From Porphyrobacter sp. SLTP (lineage in GTDB: Bacteria > Pseudomonadota > Alphaproteobacteria > Sphingomonadales > Sphingomonadaceae): a stretch of 64,000 nucleotides of DNA. Made by a program: the position numbers and the translations under genes. Positions 1-9,363 of this stretch are shown here, one piece after another (the stretch's first letter is position 1; each line of letters opens with the position of its first letter). Where the stretch lies: contig NZ_JAAALE010000008.1 of NCBI RefSeq assembly GCF_009905735.1, positions 1 through 64,000 of the forward strand, given 5' to 3'. The notes beneath the pieces are model-generated. The model worked only from the letters and a program-made list of their open reading frames with translations, was not told where the DNA came from and did not search any database.

Positions 1-87
1 TGGGGCGGGGGTTTGCGCTGATGCAGGCGCAAGGAAAGCGCCGCCGAGCGCGAGCGTGGCGGCCAGTGCCGCCGTCCAGACCTTCAT
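1..87 (-). CDS. exported protein, N-terminal fragment (gene runs off the left edge)
   Basis: Only the first 29 codons lie in the window. The reading starts at ATG (complement of 85-87) with a good Shine-Dalgarno (GAGGAG) about 8 nt upstream. The residues form a textbook signal peptide: MKVW, then an Ala/Leu-rich core ending PASA-Q, where signal peptidase I would cut, followed by a Pro-rich start of the mature protein. It is probably the last visible member of the leftward run behind the acyl-CoA synthetase and the 161-residue exported protein, separated from the latter by 79 bases with no other gene. The function cannot be told from this fragment. Confidence 0.7.
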   Translation of the reverse strand, partial: MKVWTAALAATLALGGAFLAPASAQTPAP

Positions 88-166
88 GCCGCCGTCTCCT
101 CGCTTCTTCAGCCGCCGTCCTATCCGGCCCGCGGTGCCGCCGCCATGCGTCATCCGGCCAGCATCG

Positions 167-652
167 CTAGCCGTTGAACGCATCGACCGTGATCGGTACC
201 CCACCCGCATTATCGCGCCCCGCATTGCCAAGTTCGATCCAGTGCCCTTCCATCCGGACATCGCGCGATCCGTCGGGGTTGGCGGTTTCCTCTCGCGTGA
301 AGACGAAGGGTTCCTCGAAGCGGTAGATCACATCGGCCGCCGCGAGCGAGCGGCAGTCCGGCGCGAATCGGCCCGCCACCGCGACACTGACGGTAAAGCT
401 GCCGAGCGGCACGCCGCGGATCGTCATCTCGCCGCTCGGGGCGATGAAATAGACGTGATCCTCGCCGCCGCCGCCCGCCCGTTCGAGCTTGACCAGCACA
501 TGGCTCGTCTCGCGGTTGCGGATGGTGAAGTCGGGCAAGTCGCGCGACGGCGCGAAACCGCCGCGCACCGCGGTGCCGTTGGGCAAGGTCACCGGGCACG
601 GCGCCGCCTGCTGCGCGGACAGGGCCGCGGCAAGGACAGCGCCGAGCATCAC
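167..652 (-). CDS. exported protein of unknown function (161 aa)
   Basis: I do not recognise a family. The first 17 or so residues (MMLGAVLAAALSAQQAA) look like a short signal peptide with possible cleavage after ALSA. The mature part has two cysteines (about residues 19 and 99) that could form a disulfide. It is rich in beta-prone stretches and reads like a small extracellular beta-sandwich or carboxypeptidase-regulatory-like fold (for example the GEMTIRGVPLGSFTVSVAV stretch), which is inference only. The start lies only 12 nt after the stop of the acyl-CoA synthetase gene, so the two are probably co-transcribed. Confidence 0.7.
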   Translation of the reverse strand: MMLGAVLAAALSAQQAAPCPVTLPNGTAVRGGFAPSRDLPDFTIRNRETSHVLVKLERAGGGGEDHVYFIAPSGEMTIRGVPLGSFTVSVAVAGRFAPDCRSLAAADVIYRFEEPFVFTREETANPDGSRDVRMEGHWIELGNAGRDNAGGVPITVDAFNG

Positions 653-664
653 GGCCCGCTGTCC

Positions 665-2530
665 CTACCCCCGATACAGCCCGTCAATCCGCTCCTGATA
701 CCGCTCGCGGATCTTGTGGCGGCGGATTTTCATGCTCGGAGTCATTTCCTCGTTCTCGATCGAGAACGCCTCGTCAGCGAAGGCGAACTGGCGGACCTTT
801 TCGATCACCGACAGGTCGGCATTGGTGCGGTCCACCGCCGCGCGCACCGCGTTCTTGAAGGCGGGGAGTTCTTGCAGCGCCTTCATGTCGAACTTCTCGT
901 CATTGGCGCGCGCCCACTCCAATGCCCATTCGGCATCAGGCACGATCAGCCCGACCACGTAAGGCCGCTTGTCCCCGCTCACCATCGCCTGCGCGATTTC
1001 AGGCTGGAGCGTCAGCATCCCTTCGACCTTCTGCGGGGCGATATTGTCGCCCTTGTCGTTGACGATCATGTCCTTCTTGCGGTCAGTGATCTTGATCCGG
1101 CCCTTGTTGTCGAAGTGGCCGATGTCGCCGGTGTGGAGCCAGCCGTCCTGAAGCGTCCGCGCGGTTTCCGCGTCGTTGCGCCAATAGCCGTGCATCACCA
1201 GCTCGCCGCGCACGAGGATTTCGCCATCCTCGGCGATCTTCACCTCGACCCCGCGCAGCGGCGGGCCGACGGTGTCCATCTTGAGCCCGACCTTGGGGCG
1301 GTTGCAGCTGATCACCGGCCCGGCCTCGGTCTGGCCGTAGCCTTGCAGCATGGTCAGCCCCATCGCATCGAAGAAATTGCCGACTTCCGGGTTGAGCGGC
1401 GCGCCGCCCGAGACCATCGCCTTGATCCGTCCGCCGAACTTCTGGCGGATCTTGGGGCGCAGCGTCTTTTCGACGAGGAAATCGAGCGGCCGGTCACGCA
1501 ACCGCTTCTTGCCCTCCTTGGAATGCTCGGCGATCTTGAGCGCGCTATCCATCATGAAGTTGGCGACTTTGCCCTGCTTTTCGATCTGCTTCATGATGCG
1601 GGTGCGCAGCACTTCGAACAGGCGCGGGACGACGACCATGATCGTCGGGCGGGTTTCCTCGATATTCGAGGCGAGCTTTTCCAGCCCTTCCGAATAGAAG
1701 ATTTCCGCGCCGACCCCGATGGGCAGATATTGCCCGCCGGAATGCTCATAGGCGTGGGAGAGGGGGAGGAACGACAGGAAGCGTTCGTCCGTGATGCCGA
1801 AGTCCTCGATCAGCACTTCGGCTGCGCCTGCCACGTTGCACAGGATCGCGCCGTGGTGCTGCATCACCCCGCGCGGCGCGCCGCCGGTGCCGCTGGTGTA
1901 GATCAGGCAGGCGGTTTCCGACCTCTCGATGCGGCTGATACGATCGTCCACCGCCGCGCGCGCGGCGGCCGCGTCGCCGGTGATCAGCCCGGCCCAGGCG
2001 TGATATTCGAAGCTGCCCGATTGCTGGCGCTTGAGATCGTCAATGCCGATGACATGCTCGACCAGCCCGGTCTGCCCGATCGCGCCGACCAGAGGGGCGA
2101 GCAGCTTCTCGGTCGAGACAAACACCGCCCGCGCGCCTGAATTGTCGAGGATGTGCGCGTGATCGCGGCGGGTGTTAGTGGTGTAGGTCGGCACGGTGAT
2201 GCAGCCCGCCGCCATGATCGCGAGATCGGCGATGCACCACTCGGGACGGTTTTCGGAGACGAGCGCCACCCGGTCGCCATCTTCCAGCCCCATGGCGCGC
2301 AGCGCCTCGGCCAGCAGGCAGACGTGCTCCGCCGCCGAACGCCAGCTCTGCGTCACCCATTGCCCGCCGGTCTTGTGGCCGAGGAACGGGGCATCGCCCT
2401 TTTCGTCCGCGCGCTTGAGGAACAGTTCCACAAGGTTCTGCGCGTTATCAATGTCCTGCAATAGCTGGTGGTCTGCCGGATTGGCGACCGCGCGGCCGGC
2501 GTGAGGAATGGTGGGGGAATGCACTGGCAA
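665..2530 (-). CDS. long-chain acyl-CoA synthetase (AMP-forming)
   Basis: This enzyme activates fatty acids to acyl-CoA with ATP, via an acyl-adenylate, at the membrane face of the cytoplasm. The 621-residue length fits the FAA1/long-chain synthetase group. The phosphate-binding motif is at residues 211-222 (YTSGTGGAPRGV). It differs from the usual TSGTTGxPKG in having Gly for the second Thr and Arg for the Lys. Downstream are the adenine motif GYGQTEAGP, the hinge/Asp motif LHTGDIGHFD with K/R-rich ITDRKKDMI, and a C-terminal domain ending in a basic helix. The gene follows ggt after a 123-base gap and is followed closely by two exported proteins. Likely roles are beta-oxidation or membrane lipid remodelling; the exact chain-length preference is not visible. 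Confidence 0.92.
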   Translation of the reverse strand: MPVHSPTIPHAGRAVANPADHQLLQDIDNAQNLVELFLKRADEKGDAPFLGHKTGGQWVTQSWRSAAEHVCLLAEALRAMGLEDGDRVALVSENRPEWCIADLAIMAAGCITVPTYTTNTRRDHAHILDNSGARAVFVSTEKLLAPLVGAIGQTGLVEHVIGIDDLKRQQSGSFEYHAWAGLITGDAAAARAAVDDRISRIERSETACLIYTSGTGGAPRGVMQHHGAILCNVAGAAEVLIEDFGITDERFLSFLPLSHAYEHSGGQYLPIGVGAEIFYSEGLEKLASNIEETRPTIMVVVPRLFEVLRTRIMKQIEKQGKVANFMMDSALKIAEHSKEGKKRLRDRPLDFLVEKTLRPKIRQKFGGRIKAMVSGGAPLNPEVGNFFDAMGLTMLQGYGQTEAGPVISCNRPKVGLKMDTVGPPLRGVEVKIAEDGEILVRGELVMHGYWRNDAETARTLQDGWLHTGDIGHFDNKGRIKITDRKKDMIVNDKGDNIAPQKVEGMLTLQPEIAQAMVSGDKRPYVVGLIVPDAEWALEWARANDEKFDMKALQELPAFKNAVRAAVDRTNADLSVIEKVRQFAFADEAFSIENEEMTPSMKIRRHKIRERYQERIDGLYRG

Positions 2531-2653
2531 AGGCTCCTGATCCCTTCGAGTTTATCCTTCGCAGGTTCAGGTGCGACCCGCGTGTGGTGCACAGACTAGA
2601 AGGTCAAATCCGTAGCGGCAAGCATGGGGATGGTGTCTCCCCCAGCCGCGCAC

Positions 2654-4378
2654 TCAGGGCGTGACGACGCTGACGAGGCGTGGCTCGGTCGCCGCTTCCC
2701 ACGTGCCGTCTGCGCGCAGGCCGAGCGCATTGGCCTTGATCGGCGCCGGGCCCAGCCGGATGCTGGTGTGACCCAGCGCGATCAGCTGCTCCTTCATGGC
2801 AGCAAGGGTGGTGCCTTCCTCGATCAACAGCATATCGCCGAAGGACATGGCGAAGGGCAGGGCGAGCGCGTCCTGCGCGCCGAGCTTGAAGTCGAGCACG
2901 CCGATGATCGCGCGGGCAACGGTCACGGGGATCGTCGGACCACCGGCCGCGCCGATCACCAGCACCACCTTGCCGTTCGCGTCATAGACGATGGTCGGTG
3001 CCATCGACGAACGCGGGCGCTTGCCGCCTTCGACCCGGTTGGCGACCGGCTTGCCGTCGGCCTCGGGGGTGAGGGTGAAATCGGTCAGCTCATTGTTGAG
3101 GTAGAACCCGCGCCAGTGCAGTCCCGACCCGAAAGCGCCTTCGATGGTCGAGGTGTAGCTGACCGCATTGCCCGCCGCGTCCACCACCGCAAAGTGCGTG
3201 GTGCCGTTCTCCGGCTCCTCCGGCCCGTCGCCGCGCGCGAGCGGCGCGCCGGGGGGCACACCGGCCTGGGGCTTGGCAATCCTTGCCTCGGGCGAAATCA
3301 GACCTGACCGGGAGGCGAGGTAGCCCGCATCCACCAGCCCCGTGACCGGCACGTCGACGAAATCGGCATCGCCCGAATAGAGCTCGCGATCGGCATAGGC
3401 GAGGCGCTGGCTCTCGATGAACAGGTGCCAGAATTGCGGACTATCGGGGCCGAGCGCGGCGAGATCGAAGCGTTCGAGCTGGCCGAGCATCTGCGCAACG
3501 GCAATGCCACCCGAAGACGGCGGCCCCATCCCGCACACCCGGTAAACGCGGTAGCGGGCGCAAACGGGGGCACGTTCCTTGGAGGTGTAGCCGGTGACAT
3601 CGGCGGCGGTCATCCGGCCATCCTGCGGCGTTTCGCCCGCGACATAAGCGGCCAGCGCCGTAGCGGACGTGCTGCCATACATCGCCTGCGGGCCTTCTGC
3701 GGCAAGCGCCCGGAAGGTGGCAGCCAGTTCCGGCACCCGGATCGTGGAGCCGAGCGGCAGCGGGTTGCCATCCGCGCCGAAGAACACGGCTTTTGCGGCA
3801 GCGCTCTTGTCGGCCCGGCCCTTGTTGCCGTTCAGCGATTCGTAGAGGCGGCGGTTCATCACGAAACCGTCTTCGGCGAGCGCGATGGCGGGCGCGAACA
3901 GCTTGGCCCAGGGCAGCTTGCCATGCTCGGCATGGGCCTTCGCGGCGAGTGCGACATTGCCCGGCACCCCGACGCTGAGGCCGGAGAAGACGCGGGGTTC
4001 GCGCGGAAGCACCTTGCCGCTCTCGTCAAGGAAACGGTTAGGGGTGGCGGCGGCAGGCGCGGTTTCGCGCCCGTCGTAGGTCACCAGCGAGCCATCCTGA
4101 CCATCCGCCCGCACCATGAAGCCGCCCCCGCCGATGCCGGAGCTTTGCGGCTCGACTACGGTCAGCGCCAGCATCACCGCAATCGCGGCGTCCGTGGCCG
4201 ATCCGCCCTGCGCAAGGATCGTCTCGCCCGCCGCGGTCGCACGCGGGTCAGCGCTGCTGACTGCGCCACTTCCGTTGAAGCGAAGGTTTTCTACCCCCTC
4301 AAGAGGGATGGTCTGGGTGGTGGCACAGCCCGCAAGGGCCAGCGCCAGCGGGGCGATCAGGGACGGAAAGATACGCAT
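2654..4378 (-). CDS. ggt: gamma-glutamyltransferase, lipoprotein type
   Basis: This hydrolyses or transfers the gamma-glutamyl group of glutathione and related peptides in the periplasm. The chosen ATG gives a type II signal peptide with lipobox LAGC (Cys18). A 12-codon upstream extension in the same frame would bury this signal and is rejected. The autoprocessing/nucleophile site is clear at residues 391-396 (NGTTHF), with Thr393 the likely new N-terminus of the small subunit. The substrate-binding glycine motif PPSSGG is at 286-291. The length of 574 aa matches the family. The start is 10 nt after the pyrD stop, so pyrD and ggt are probably one transcript. A lipid anchor suggests retention in the inner or outer membrane rather than free periplasmic location. 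Confidence 0.93.
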   Translation of the reverse strand: MRIFPSLIAPLALALAGCATTQTIPLEGVENLRFNGSGAVSSADPRATAAGETILAQGGSATDAAIAVMLALTVVEPQSSGIGGGGFMVRADGQDGSLVTYDGRETAPAAATPNRFLDESGKVLPREPRVFSGLSVGVPGNVALAAKAHAEHGKLPWAKLFAPAIALAEDGFVMNRRLYESLNGNKGRADKSAAAKAVFFGADGNPLPLGSTIRVPELAATFRALAAEGPQAMYGSTSATALAAYVAGETPQDGRMTAADVTGYTSKERAPVCARYRVYRVCGMGPPSSGGIAVAQMLGQLERFDLAALGPDSPQFWHLFIESQRLAYADRELYSGDADFVDVPVTGLVDAGYLASRSGLISPEARIAKPQAGVPPGAPLARGDGPEEPENGTTHFAVVDAAGNAVSYTSTIEGAFGSGLHWRGFYLNNELTDFTLTPEADGKPVANRVEGGKRPRSSMAPTIVYDANGKVVLVIGAAGGPTIPVTVARAIIGVLDFKLGAQDALALPFAMSFGDMLLIEEGTTLAAMKEQLIALGHTSIRLGPAPIKANALGLRADGTWEAATEPRLVSVVTP

Positions 4379-4388
4379 CGCGGCGGTG

Positions 4389-5426
4389 CTATTCGCTTCC
4401 CACCGCTTCCGCAATGCTGGCGAACCCGTCGCGCCGCATCAGCCGCTCCAGTCCGCGCACAATCTGGGCACCAAGACCGGGGCCTTCATAGACCATCGCC
4501 GAATAAAGCTGCACCAGCGAAGCCCCCGCCCGGATGCGCTCCCATGCGTGTTCAGCGGTGGCGATGCCGCCGACACCGACCAGCGGGATCGCCGCCCCGG
4601 TCGCCTTGCGAAAATCGCGCAGGCGCTGGGTCGCCAGACTGCGCAGCGGCGCGCCCGACAGCCCGCCCGTCTCACCCGCATGATGCGATCGCAGCGCGGG
4701 CCGCGAAATCGTGGTGTTCGATACCACCAGCGCGCCCAGCCGCTTGTCGATCGCGATGCGGGCGATGGCGTCAATGTCGGCCGGTTCGAGATCGGGGGCG
4801 ACCTTGAGGAAGATCGGGGCGGTGCTGCCCGTCTCGTCCCGCGCGGCGATCACCGCGTCGAGCAGGCCAGTGAGCGCGCTTTCGTCCTGAAGCGCGCGCA
4901 GGCCCGGGGTGTTGGGGCTGGAGATATTGACGCACAGATAGCTGGCAACCGGGGCCATCAGCCTCGCCATGATTGCGTAATCGGCGATGCGGTCGGCAGA
5001 GTCCTTATTCGCTCCGATGTTGACCGCCACGATTCCCGGCCGCCCGGCCCGTGCGCGCAGTCGCGTCAGCGCCGCTTCGGCCCCGCCATTGTTGAACCCC
5101 ATCCGGTTGATCACGGCCTCATCCTCGACCAGCCGGAACAGGCGCGGCCTGGGATTGCCCGCTTGCGGCAGCGGGGTGATCGAGCCGACCTCGGTGAAGC
5201 CGAAGCCGAGCCCCAGCAATGCGTCGGGCACCTCGGCATCCTTGTCAAAGCCCGCCGCCACGCCGACCGGATTGGTGAAGGTCAACCCCGCCACCTCCAC
5301 CGCCAAGGGCCCGCCTGCCGCCGCCGGCGCGCGGCGCGGCAATGCGGCGAGGGAACGGATCGCCAGGCGGTGTCCGGTTTCCGAATCGAGAACGAAAAGG
5401 GCGGGCTTGATCAGGCGGAACAGCAT
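4389..5426 (-). CDS. pyrD: dihydroorotate dehydrogenase (quinone), class 2
   Basis: This enzyme oxidises dihydroorotate to orotate in pyrimidine synthesis and passes electrons to membrane quinone through FMN. The 345-residue protein has the class 2 N-terminal amphipathic membrane-binding extension (MLFRLIKPALFVLDSETGHR), which class 1 enzymes lack. The signature block VGVAAGFDKDAEV and the active-site Ser region VNISSPNTPGLR are present, as are the NIGANKDS and NTT..R motifs and the FMN phosphate-binding VGVGGI near the C-terminus. It is the first gene of a leftward run (pyrD, ggt, then fadD-like). Its promoter must lie in the 308-base space before the AraC gene. Confidence 0.96.
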   Translation of the reverse strand: MLFRLIKPALFVLDSETGHRLAIRSLAALPRRAPAAAGGPLAVEVAGLTFTNPVGVAAGFDKDAEVPDALLGLGFGFTEVGSITPLPQAGNPRPRLFRLVEDEAVINRMGFNNGGAEAALTRLRARAGRPGIVAVNIGANKDSADRIADYAIMARLMAPVASYLCVNISSPNTPGLRALQDESALTGLLDAVIAARDETGSTAPIFLKVAPDLEPADIDAIARIAIDKRLGALVVSNTTISRPALRSHHAGETGGLSGAPLRSLATQRLRDFRKATGAAIPLVGVGGIATAEHAWERIRAGASLVQLYSAMVYEGPGLGAQIVRGLERLMRRDGFASIAEAVGSE

Positions 5427-5588
5427 GGCTTGGCGCCTATGTCAGCACGCCGAGCATGTCGAGCAAATCGGCCTGATTCCGGACCACCCCGCATGATTTT
5501 AACCTGTGTTAGATTTTGGTGCCGTTTCCCGTTGATTTGGGGCGATTTCGTGTCGCTTGCATACAATCCCGCGGCGAATTCGCAGGTT

Positions 5589-5651
5589 ATGCCGGTCTTG
5601 CGACCCGAAGGGCTCGGAGCAGCAATGCAAAGAGTTCCTCAACTCACATAG
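5589..5651 (+). other. possible 20-codon leader peptide ORF ending at the terminator stem
   Basis: The ORF starts with ATG and reads MPVLRPEGLGAAMQRVPQLT, then TAG at 5649-5651; the last base of the stop is the first base of the terminator hairpin. No good ribosome binding site precedes it (only AGGT close to the ATG). A GTG-initiated 5' extension in the same frame could start near 5549. The exact abutment of stop codon and terminator resembles a leader peptide/attenuator, but chance cannot be excluded at this length. Confidence 0.25.
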
Positions 5652-5683
5652 GCGGCGTTCCTGATGGAGCGCCGCCTTTTTTT
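5651..5683 (+). terminator. strong Rho-independent terminator, rightward only
   Basis: Arms GGCGGCGTTCC and GGAGCGCCGCC pair over 11 positions (one G-U) around a TGAT loop, directly followed by seven T residues on the + strand. On the complement the hairpin is followed by TATGTG, not a T run, so it cannot serve pyrD, which is transcribed away from it in any case. It must end a rightward transcript that begins between 5427 and 5650, or act as an attenuator ahead of the AraC-type gene at 5735. Confidence 0.9.
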
Positions 5684-5734
5684 GTCCTGTTTTGATGGGG
5701 AAAGAAATGTGGCATCAGGTGTTCCGTTGACATC

Positions 5735-6655
5735 ATGGACGCGCCCCTTGCCTCTTCCGCAATGACACGTGGCCTGCCGGGAGGGGAGCAACGGCTTACC
5801 TCTGCGGCCCTGATTGCCGTCGATTACATCCCGCCGCCCGCGGCCATCGCGCCCTTCGTCACCACGCTCTACCACTTCCGCTGCGACGAGCCGGTGATCC
5901 GCGACATCCAGCCAGCTGCGATTGGCAATCTGTGCCTGTTTCCGCATGGCACGGGCGAGATGCTGTTTGCCCAGGGGCACCGCGATCCCAATCACACAGT
6001 CGGCCTGATGACGCCGCTGTCACGCGCCACGCCGATCGTGGTCGAAGGGCCGTTCCATGCCTTTGGCGCGGCGCTGACGCCGGTGGGCTGGGCGGCGCTG
6101 ACCGGGCTTCACGCCGGGCAATGCCGTGACCGGCTGCTACCGGCCGCCAGCGTGCTCGGCCCGGAGATCGATGCCTTGGGGGAGCGGCTGATCGCCGCCT
6201 ATCGTCAGGGCACAATGAGCGGGCGGGACTGCGCCCTGGCGGTCGGCGACTTCATCGAACGCAACATCAAACCGATCAATCCGCGCCATCTCGAACTGGT
6301 CGCAGCGACCGGCCGGTGGCTGAGCGCCTCGTTCAATCCCGAAGTCAGCGAGCTGGCCGGGGTCGCGGGCTATTCGGATCGGCAGGTGCAGCGGCTCGTC
6401 GAACGCTATTTCGGCCTGCCCCCGCGTGCCTTGGCCCGCAAATATCGCGCCTTGCGCGCTGCGGCGCTGCTGTCAGCCCCGCAATTGTCGATGGAGGACG
6501 AAGCGGCGATTTCCGAAGCCTTCTTCGATCAACCGCACATGATCCGCGAGATCGCGCATTTCGTCGGCCGCACACCGGCGCGGCTCACCGACGCGAGCAC
6601 GCCCTATCTTGCCGCAATGATCGACGGCCGGAATCTGCGCGAACTCGACGTCTGA
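5735..6655 (+). CDS. AraC-family transcriptional regulator
   Basis: This 306-residue protein is a DNA-binding regulator whose ligand is unknown. The N-terminal two thirds resembles the DUF6597-type sensor half found in many AraC proteins (IPPPAAIAPFVTTLYHF, then a GLMTPL.. and GAALTPVGWAAL segment). The last 100 residues contain the double helix-turn-helix, with SELAGVAGYSDRQVQRLVERYFGLPPRALARKYR as the recognisable first HTH and linker, spread over about residues 208-241, and FFDQPHMIREIAHFVGRTPA as the second. The start at 5735 is supported only by a weak AGGTG 12 nt upstream; ATG at 5761 is an alternative. The target may be itself or the neighbouring genes, but nothing in the sequence shows which. 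Confidence 0.88.
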   Translation: MDAPLASSAMTRGLPGGEQRLTSAALIAVDYIPPPAAIAPFVTTLYHFRCDEPVIRDIQPAAIGNLCLFPHGTGEMLFAQGHRDPNHTVGLMTPLSRATPIVVEGPFHAFGAALTPVGWAALTGLHAGQCRDRLLPAASVLGPEIDALGERLIAAYRQGTMSGRDCALAVGDFIERNIKPINPRHLELVAATGRWLSASFNPEVSELAGVAGYSDRQVQRLVERYFGLPPRALARKYRALRAAALLSAPQLSMEDEAAISEAFFDQPHMIREIAHFVGRTPARLTDASTPYLAAMIDGRNLRELDV

Positions 6656-6703
6656 GCGCGGGCCGCATTGGCGGTTGTAATGCGAGCAAAATGCTCCTAA
6701 TTC

Positions 6704-6730
6704 CAATTCGGACTGATTCCGTCCGAATTG
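6704..6730. promoter_or_regulatory. perfect inverted repeat upstream of the suf regulator (candidate Rrf2 operator)
   Basis: The arms CAATTCGGAC and GTCCGAATTG are perfect 10-bp complements separated by 7 bases (TGATTCC). The repeat ends 14 bases before the ATG of the Rrf2-type regulator, the first gene of the suf operon, which is where an autoregulatory operator would lie. It does not match the iron-control (ICE/Irr) box I know, so binding by the operon's own Rrf2 protein is the simplest inference. Confidence 0.6.
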
Positions 6731-6744
6731 AGAACCGCTCGCAA

Positions 6745-7178
6745 ATGCGCCTGTCCAACCTTGCCGATTACGCCGTCATCACGATGTGCCAGGCCGCTCT
6801 GCATTGCGGCAACGGCCGGGTAAGCGCGGCTGAACTGGCGGCGGAGACGGGCCTGCCGGTGCCGACAGTGCAGAAGCTGGTGTCGAAGCTGACCGCAGCA
6901 GGCCTGCTCCGCTCCGTTCGCGGCGCGCATGGCGGTTTGCAGCTCGGGCGGCCGGCAGCGGCGATCACGGTCGCCGATATTGTCGAAGCGATCGAAGGCC
7001 GCATCGCGCTCACCGCCTGCGTCGATCACACGCCCTGCGATTTCGAGGCCGCGTGCAACATGAAGCCGCATTGGCCGATCATCAATAACGCGCTGCGCGG
7101 GGCGCTGGCGGGGATTACCCTTGCCCAACTGCGCGGACCGGTCGCAGCACCGACCCCCATTATCGAGGAAACCCTGTC

Positions 7179-7182
<4 letters not shown>
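6745..7182 (+). CDS. Rrf2/IscR-family Fe-S sensing regulator of the suf operon
   Basis: This small winged-helix regulator (145 aa) is predicted to hold an Fe-S cluster and to tune suf expression to cluster demand. The N-terminal [14 protein letters not shown] is the typical Rrf2 start and fixes the ATG at 6745. The helix-turn-helix covers about residues 26-60 ([20 protein letters not shown] onwards). The putative cluster ligands Cys92, Cys98 and Cys104 ([13 protein letters not shown]) have exactly the spacing and numbering of the E. coli IscR ligands. The stop overlaps the sufB start (ATGA), so regulator and sufB are translationally coupled. It is the SUF-system type of Rrf2 regulator rather than IscR proper, because the operon has no isc genes. 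Confidence 0.93.
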
Positions 7183-8675
<1,493 letters not shown>

Positions 8676-8697
8676 TCCGCGCCGCGACCACCACAAC

Positions 8698-8780
8698 CGT
8701 CACCCCAGCGAAAGCTGGGGCCCAGAGCGGAAAAGTGCTGTGCCCGGCGTCCCTAGGTCCCGGCCTGCGCCGGGATGACG
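8698..8780. repeat. two-hairpin intergenic repeat (REP-like) inside the suf operon
   Basis: The element begins CGTCA and ends TGACG, so its ends can pair. Inside are two perfect 7-bp hairpins: CCCCAGC-GAAA-GCTGGGG (8703-8720) and TCCCGGC-CTGC-GCCGGGA (8758-8775). This general design (CGTCA..CCAGC..GCTGG.. and CCCGGC..GCCGGGATGACG) resembles the abundant short intergenic repeats of sphingomonad and other alphaproteobacterial genomes, which I recall but cannot check here. It lies between sufB and the DUF559 gene and has no T run, so it is more likely an mRNA processing/stability element than a terminator. Confidence 0.75.
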
Positions 8781-8796
8781 AGAGTAGAACAACCAA

Positions 8797-9363
8797 ATGA
8801 CCACCCGCAAAACCCTCGCCCTCAACCCTGAGGCTGCCACCGCCGAAGCCCCCGCGCTCAAGAAGAAGGGCCGCGGGTGGGAGATTTCGGACAAGCGGCT
8901 CGACGCCCTGCACGAACAGGCCCGTGAGTTGCGGCGGCATTCGTCCGAGGCGCACAAGGCGCTGGCGGAGAAGTTCGCCAAGGCCGATCTCGGCCGCTAC
9001 ACCTTCAAGCGGTTCGCCGTCGTCGGCTCGGCGATTGTCGATTTCAACTGCCACAACCTCGGCCTCGCGCTCGCGATTGACGAGGAGGGGCAGAACGATG
9101 CCCTTGCCAAGCGCCGCGACAAGAGCCTCGAAAGCGTCGGCATCAAGGTGATGCGGATCGCGGCCAGCGATATCCTCGCCGACATCGACGCCGTGCTGAA
9201 ACAGCTCACCCAGGTGATGCGCGACCGGATCGAGGAACGCAAAGCCGCCGCCCGCGCGCACAAGGCGGCCAATCCGAAGCAGACCTATTCGCGCCCCAAA
9301 CCGCCCCCCGGCGACAGGGACGCAGCACCCACCCGCAACGCCAAGCCCCGGAGCCGCACTTGA
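8797..9363 (+). CDS. DUF559 (Vsr-like nuclease fold) protein embedded in the suf operon
   Basis: The protein has 188 residues. The central part (about residues 68-135) follows the DUF559 pattern of short PD-(D/E)xK nuclease-like proteins: a basic FKRF, then IVDFNCH, then a hydrophobic strand with Asp, then RRDKSLESVGIKVMRI. The usual acidic pair in the second strand (ELDG) reads AIDEEG and the following His is Gln, so the active site may be degenerate. N- and C-terminal tails are basic and low in complexity. The stop overlaps the next start (TTGA), so it is coupled to the downstream exported protein. Its link with Fe-S assembly is not known; no signal peptide is present, so it is cytoplasmic. 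Confidence 0.75.
   Translation: MTTRKTLALNPEAATAEAPALKKKGRGWEISDKRLDALHEQARELRRHSSEAHKALAEKFAKADLGRYTFKRFAVVGSAIVDFNCHNLGLALAIDEEGQNDALAKRRDKSLESVGIKVMRIAASDILADIDAVLKQLTQVMRDRIEERKAAARAHKAANPKQTYSRPKPPPGDRDAAPTRNAKPRSRT

Larger units (their letters stand above)
5427..5734. other. 308-base intergenic region between divergent pyrD and araC-type gene
   Basis: This space holds no recognisable protein family. It contains a perfect palindrome GCGAATTCGC near 5575-5584, a -10-like TACAAT at 5562-5567 without a well-spaced -35, a small in-frame ORF of 20 codons (5589-5651) with no clear Shine-Dalgarno, and a strong rightward terminator (5651-5683). The pyrD promoter must also be here, but I cannot place it convincingly. 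The arrangement implies a short rightward transcript, either a small RNA or a leader of the AraC-type gene. Confidence 0.5.

Noticed and set aside
56..2140. 694-aa rightward ORF over the acyl-CoA synthetase
   Set aside because: It is antisense to a clear gene with family motifs; its own translation is Arg/His/Asp-rich without any known domain. Such long mirror ORFs are common in GC-rich DNA.
3425..4807. 460-aa rightward ORF across ggt and pyrD
   Set aside because: Crosses two genes on the opposite strand, no domain.
5532..5567. TTGATT...TACAAT as a promoter for the orphan transcript
   Set aside because: The spacer is 24 bases, too long for a sigma-70 promoter; the TACAAT alone is not enough.
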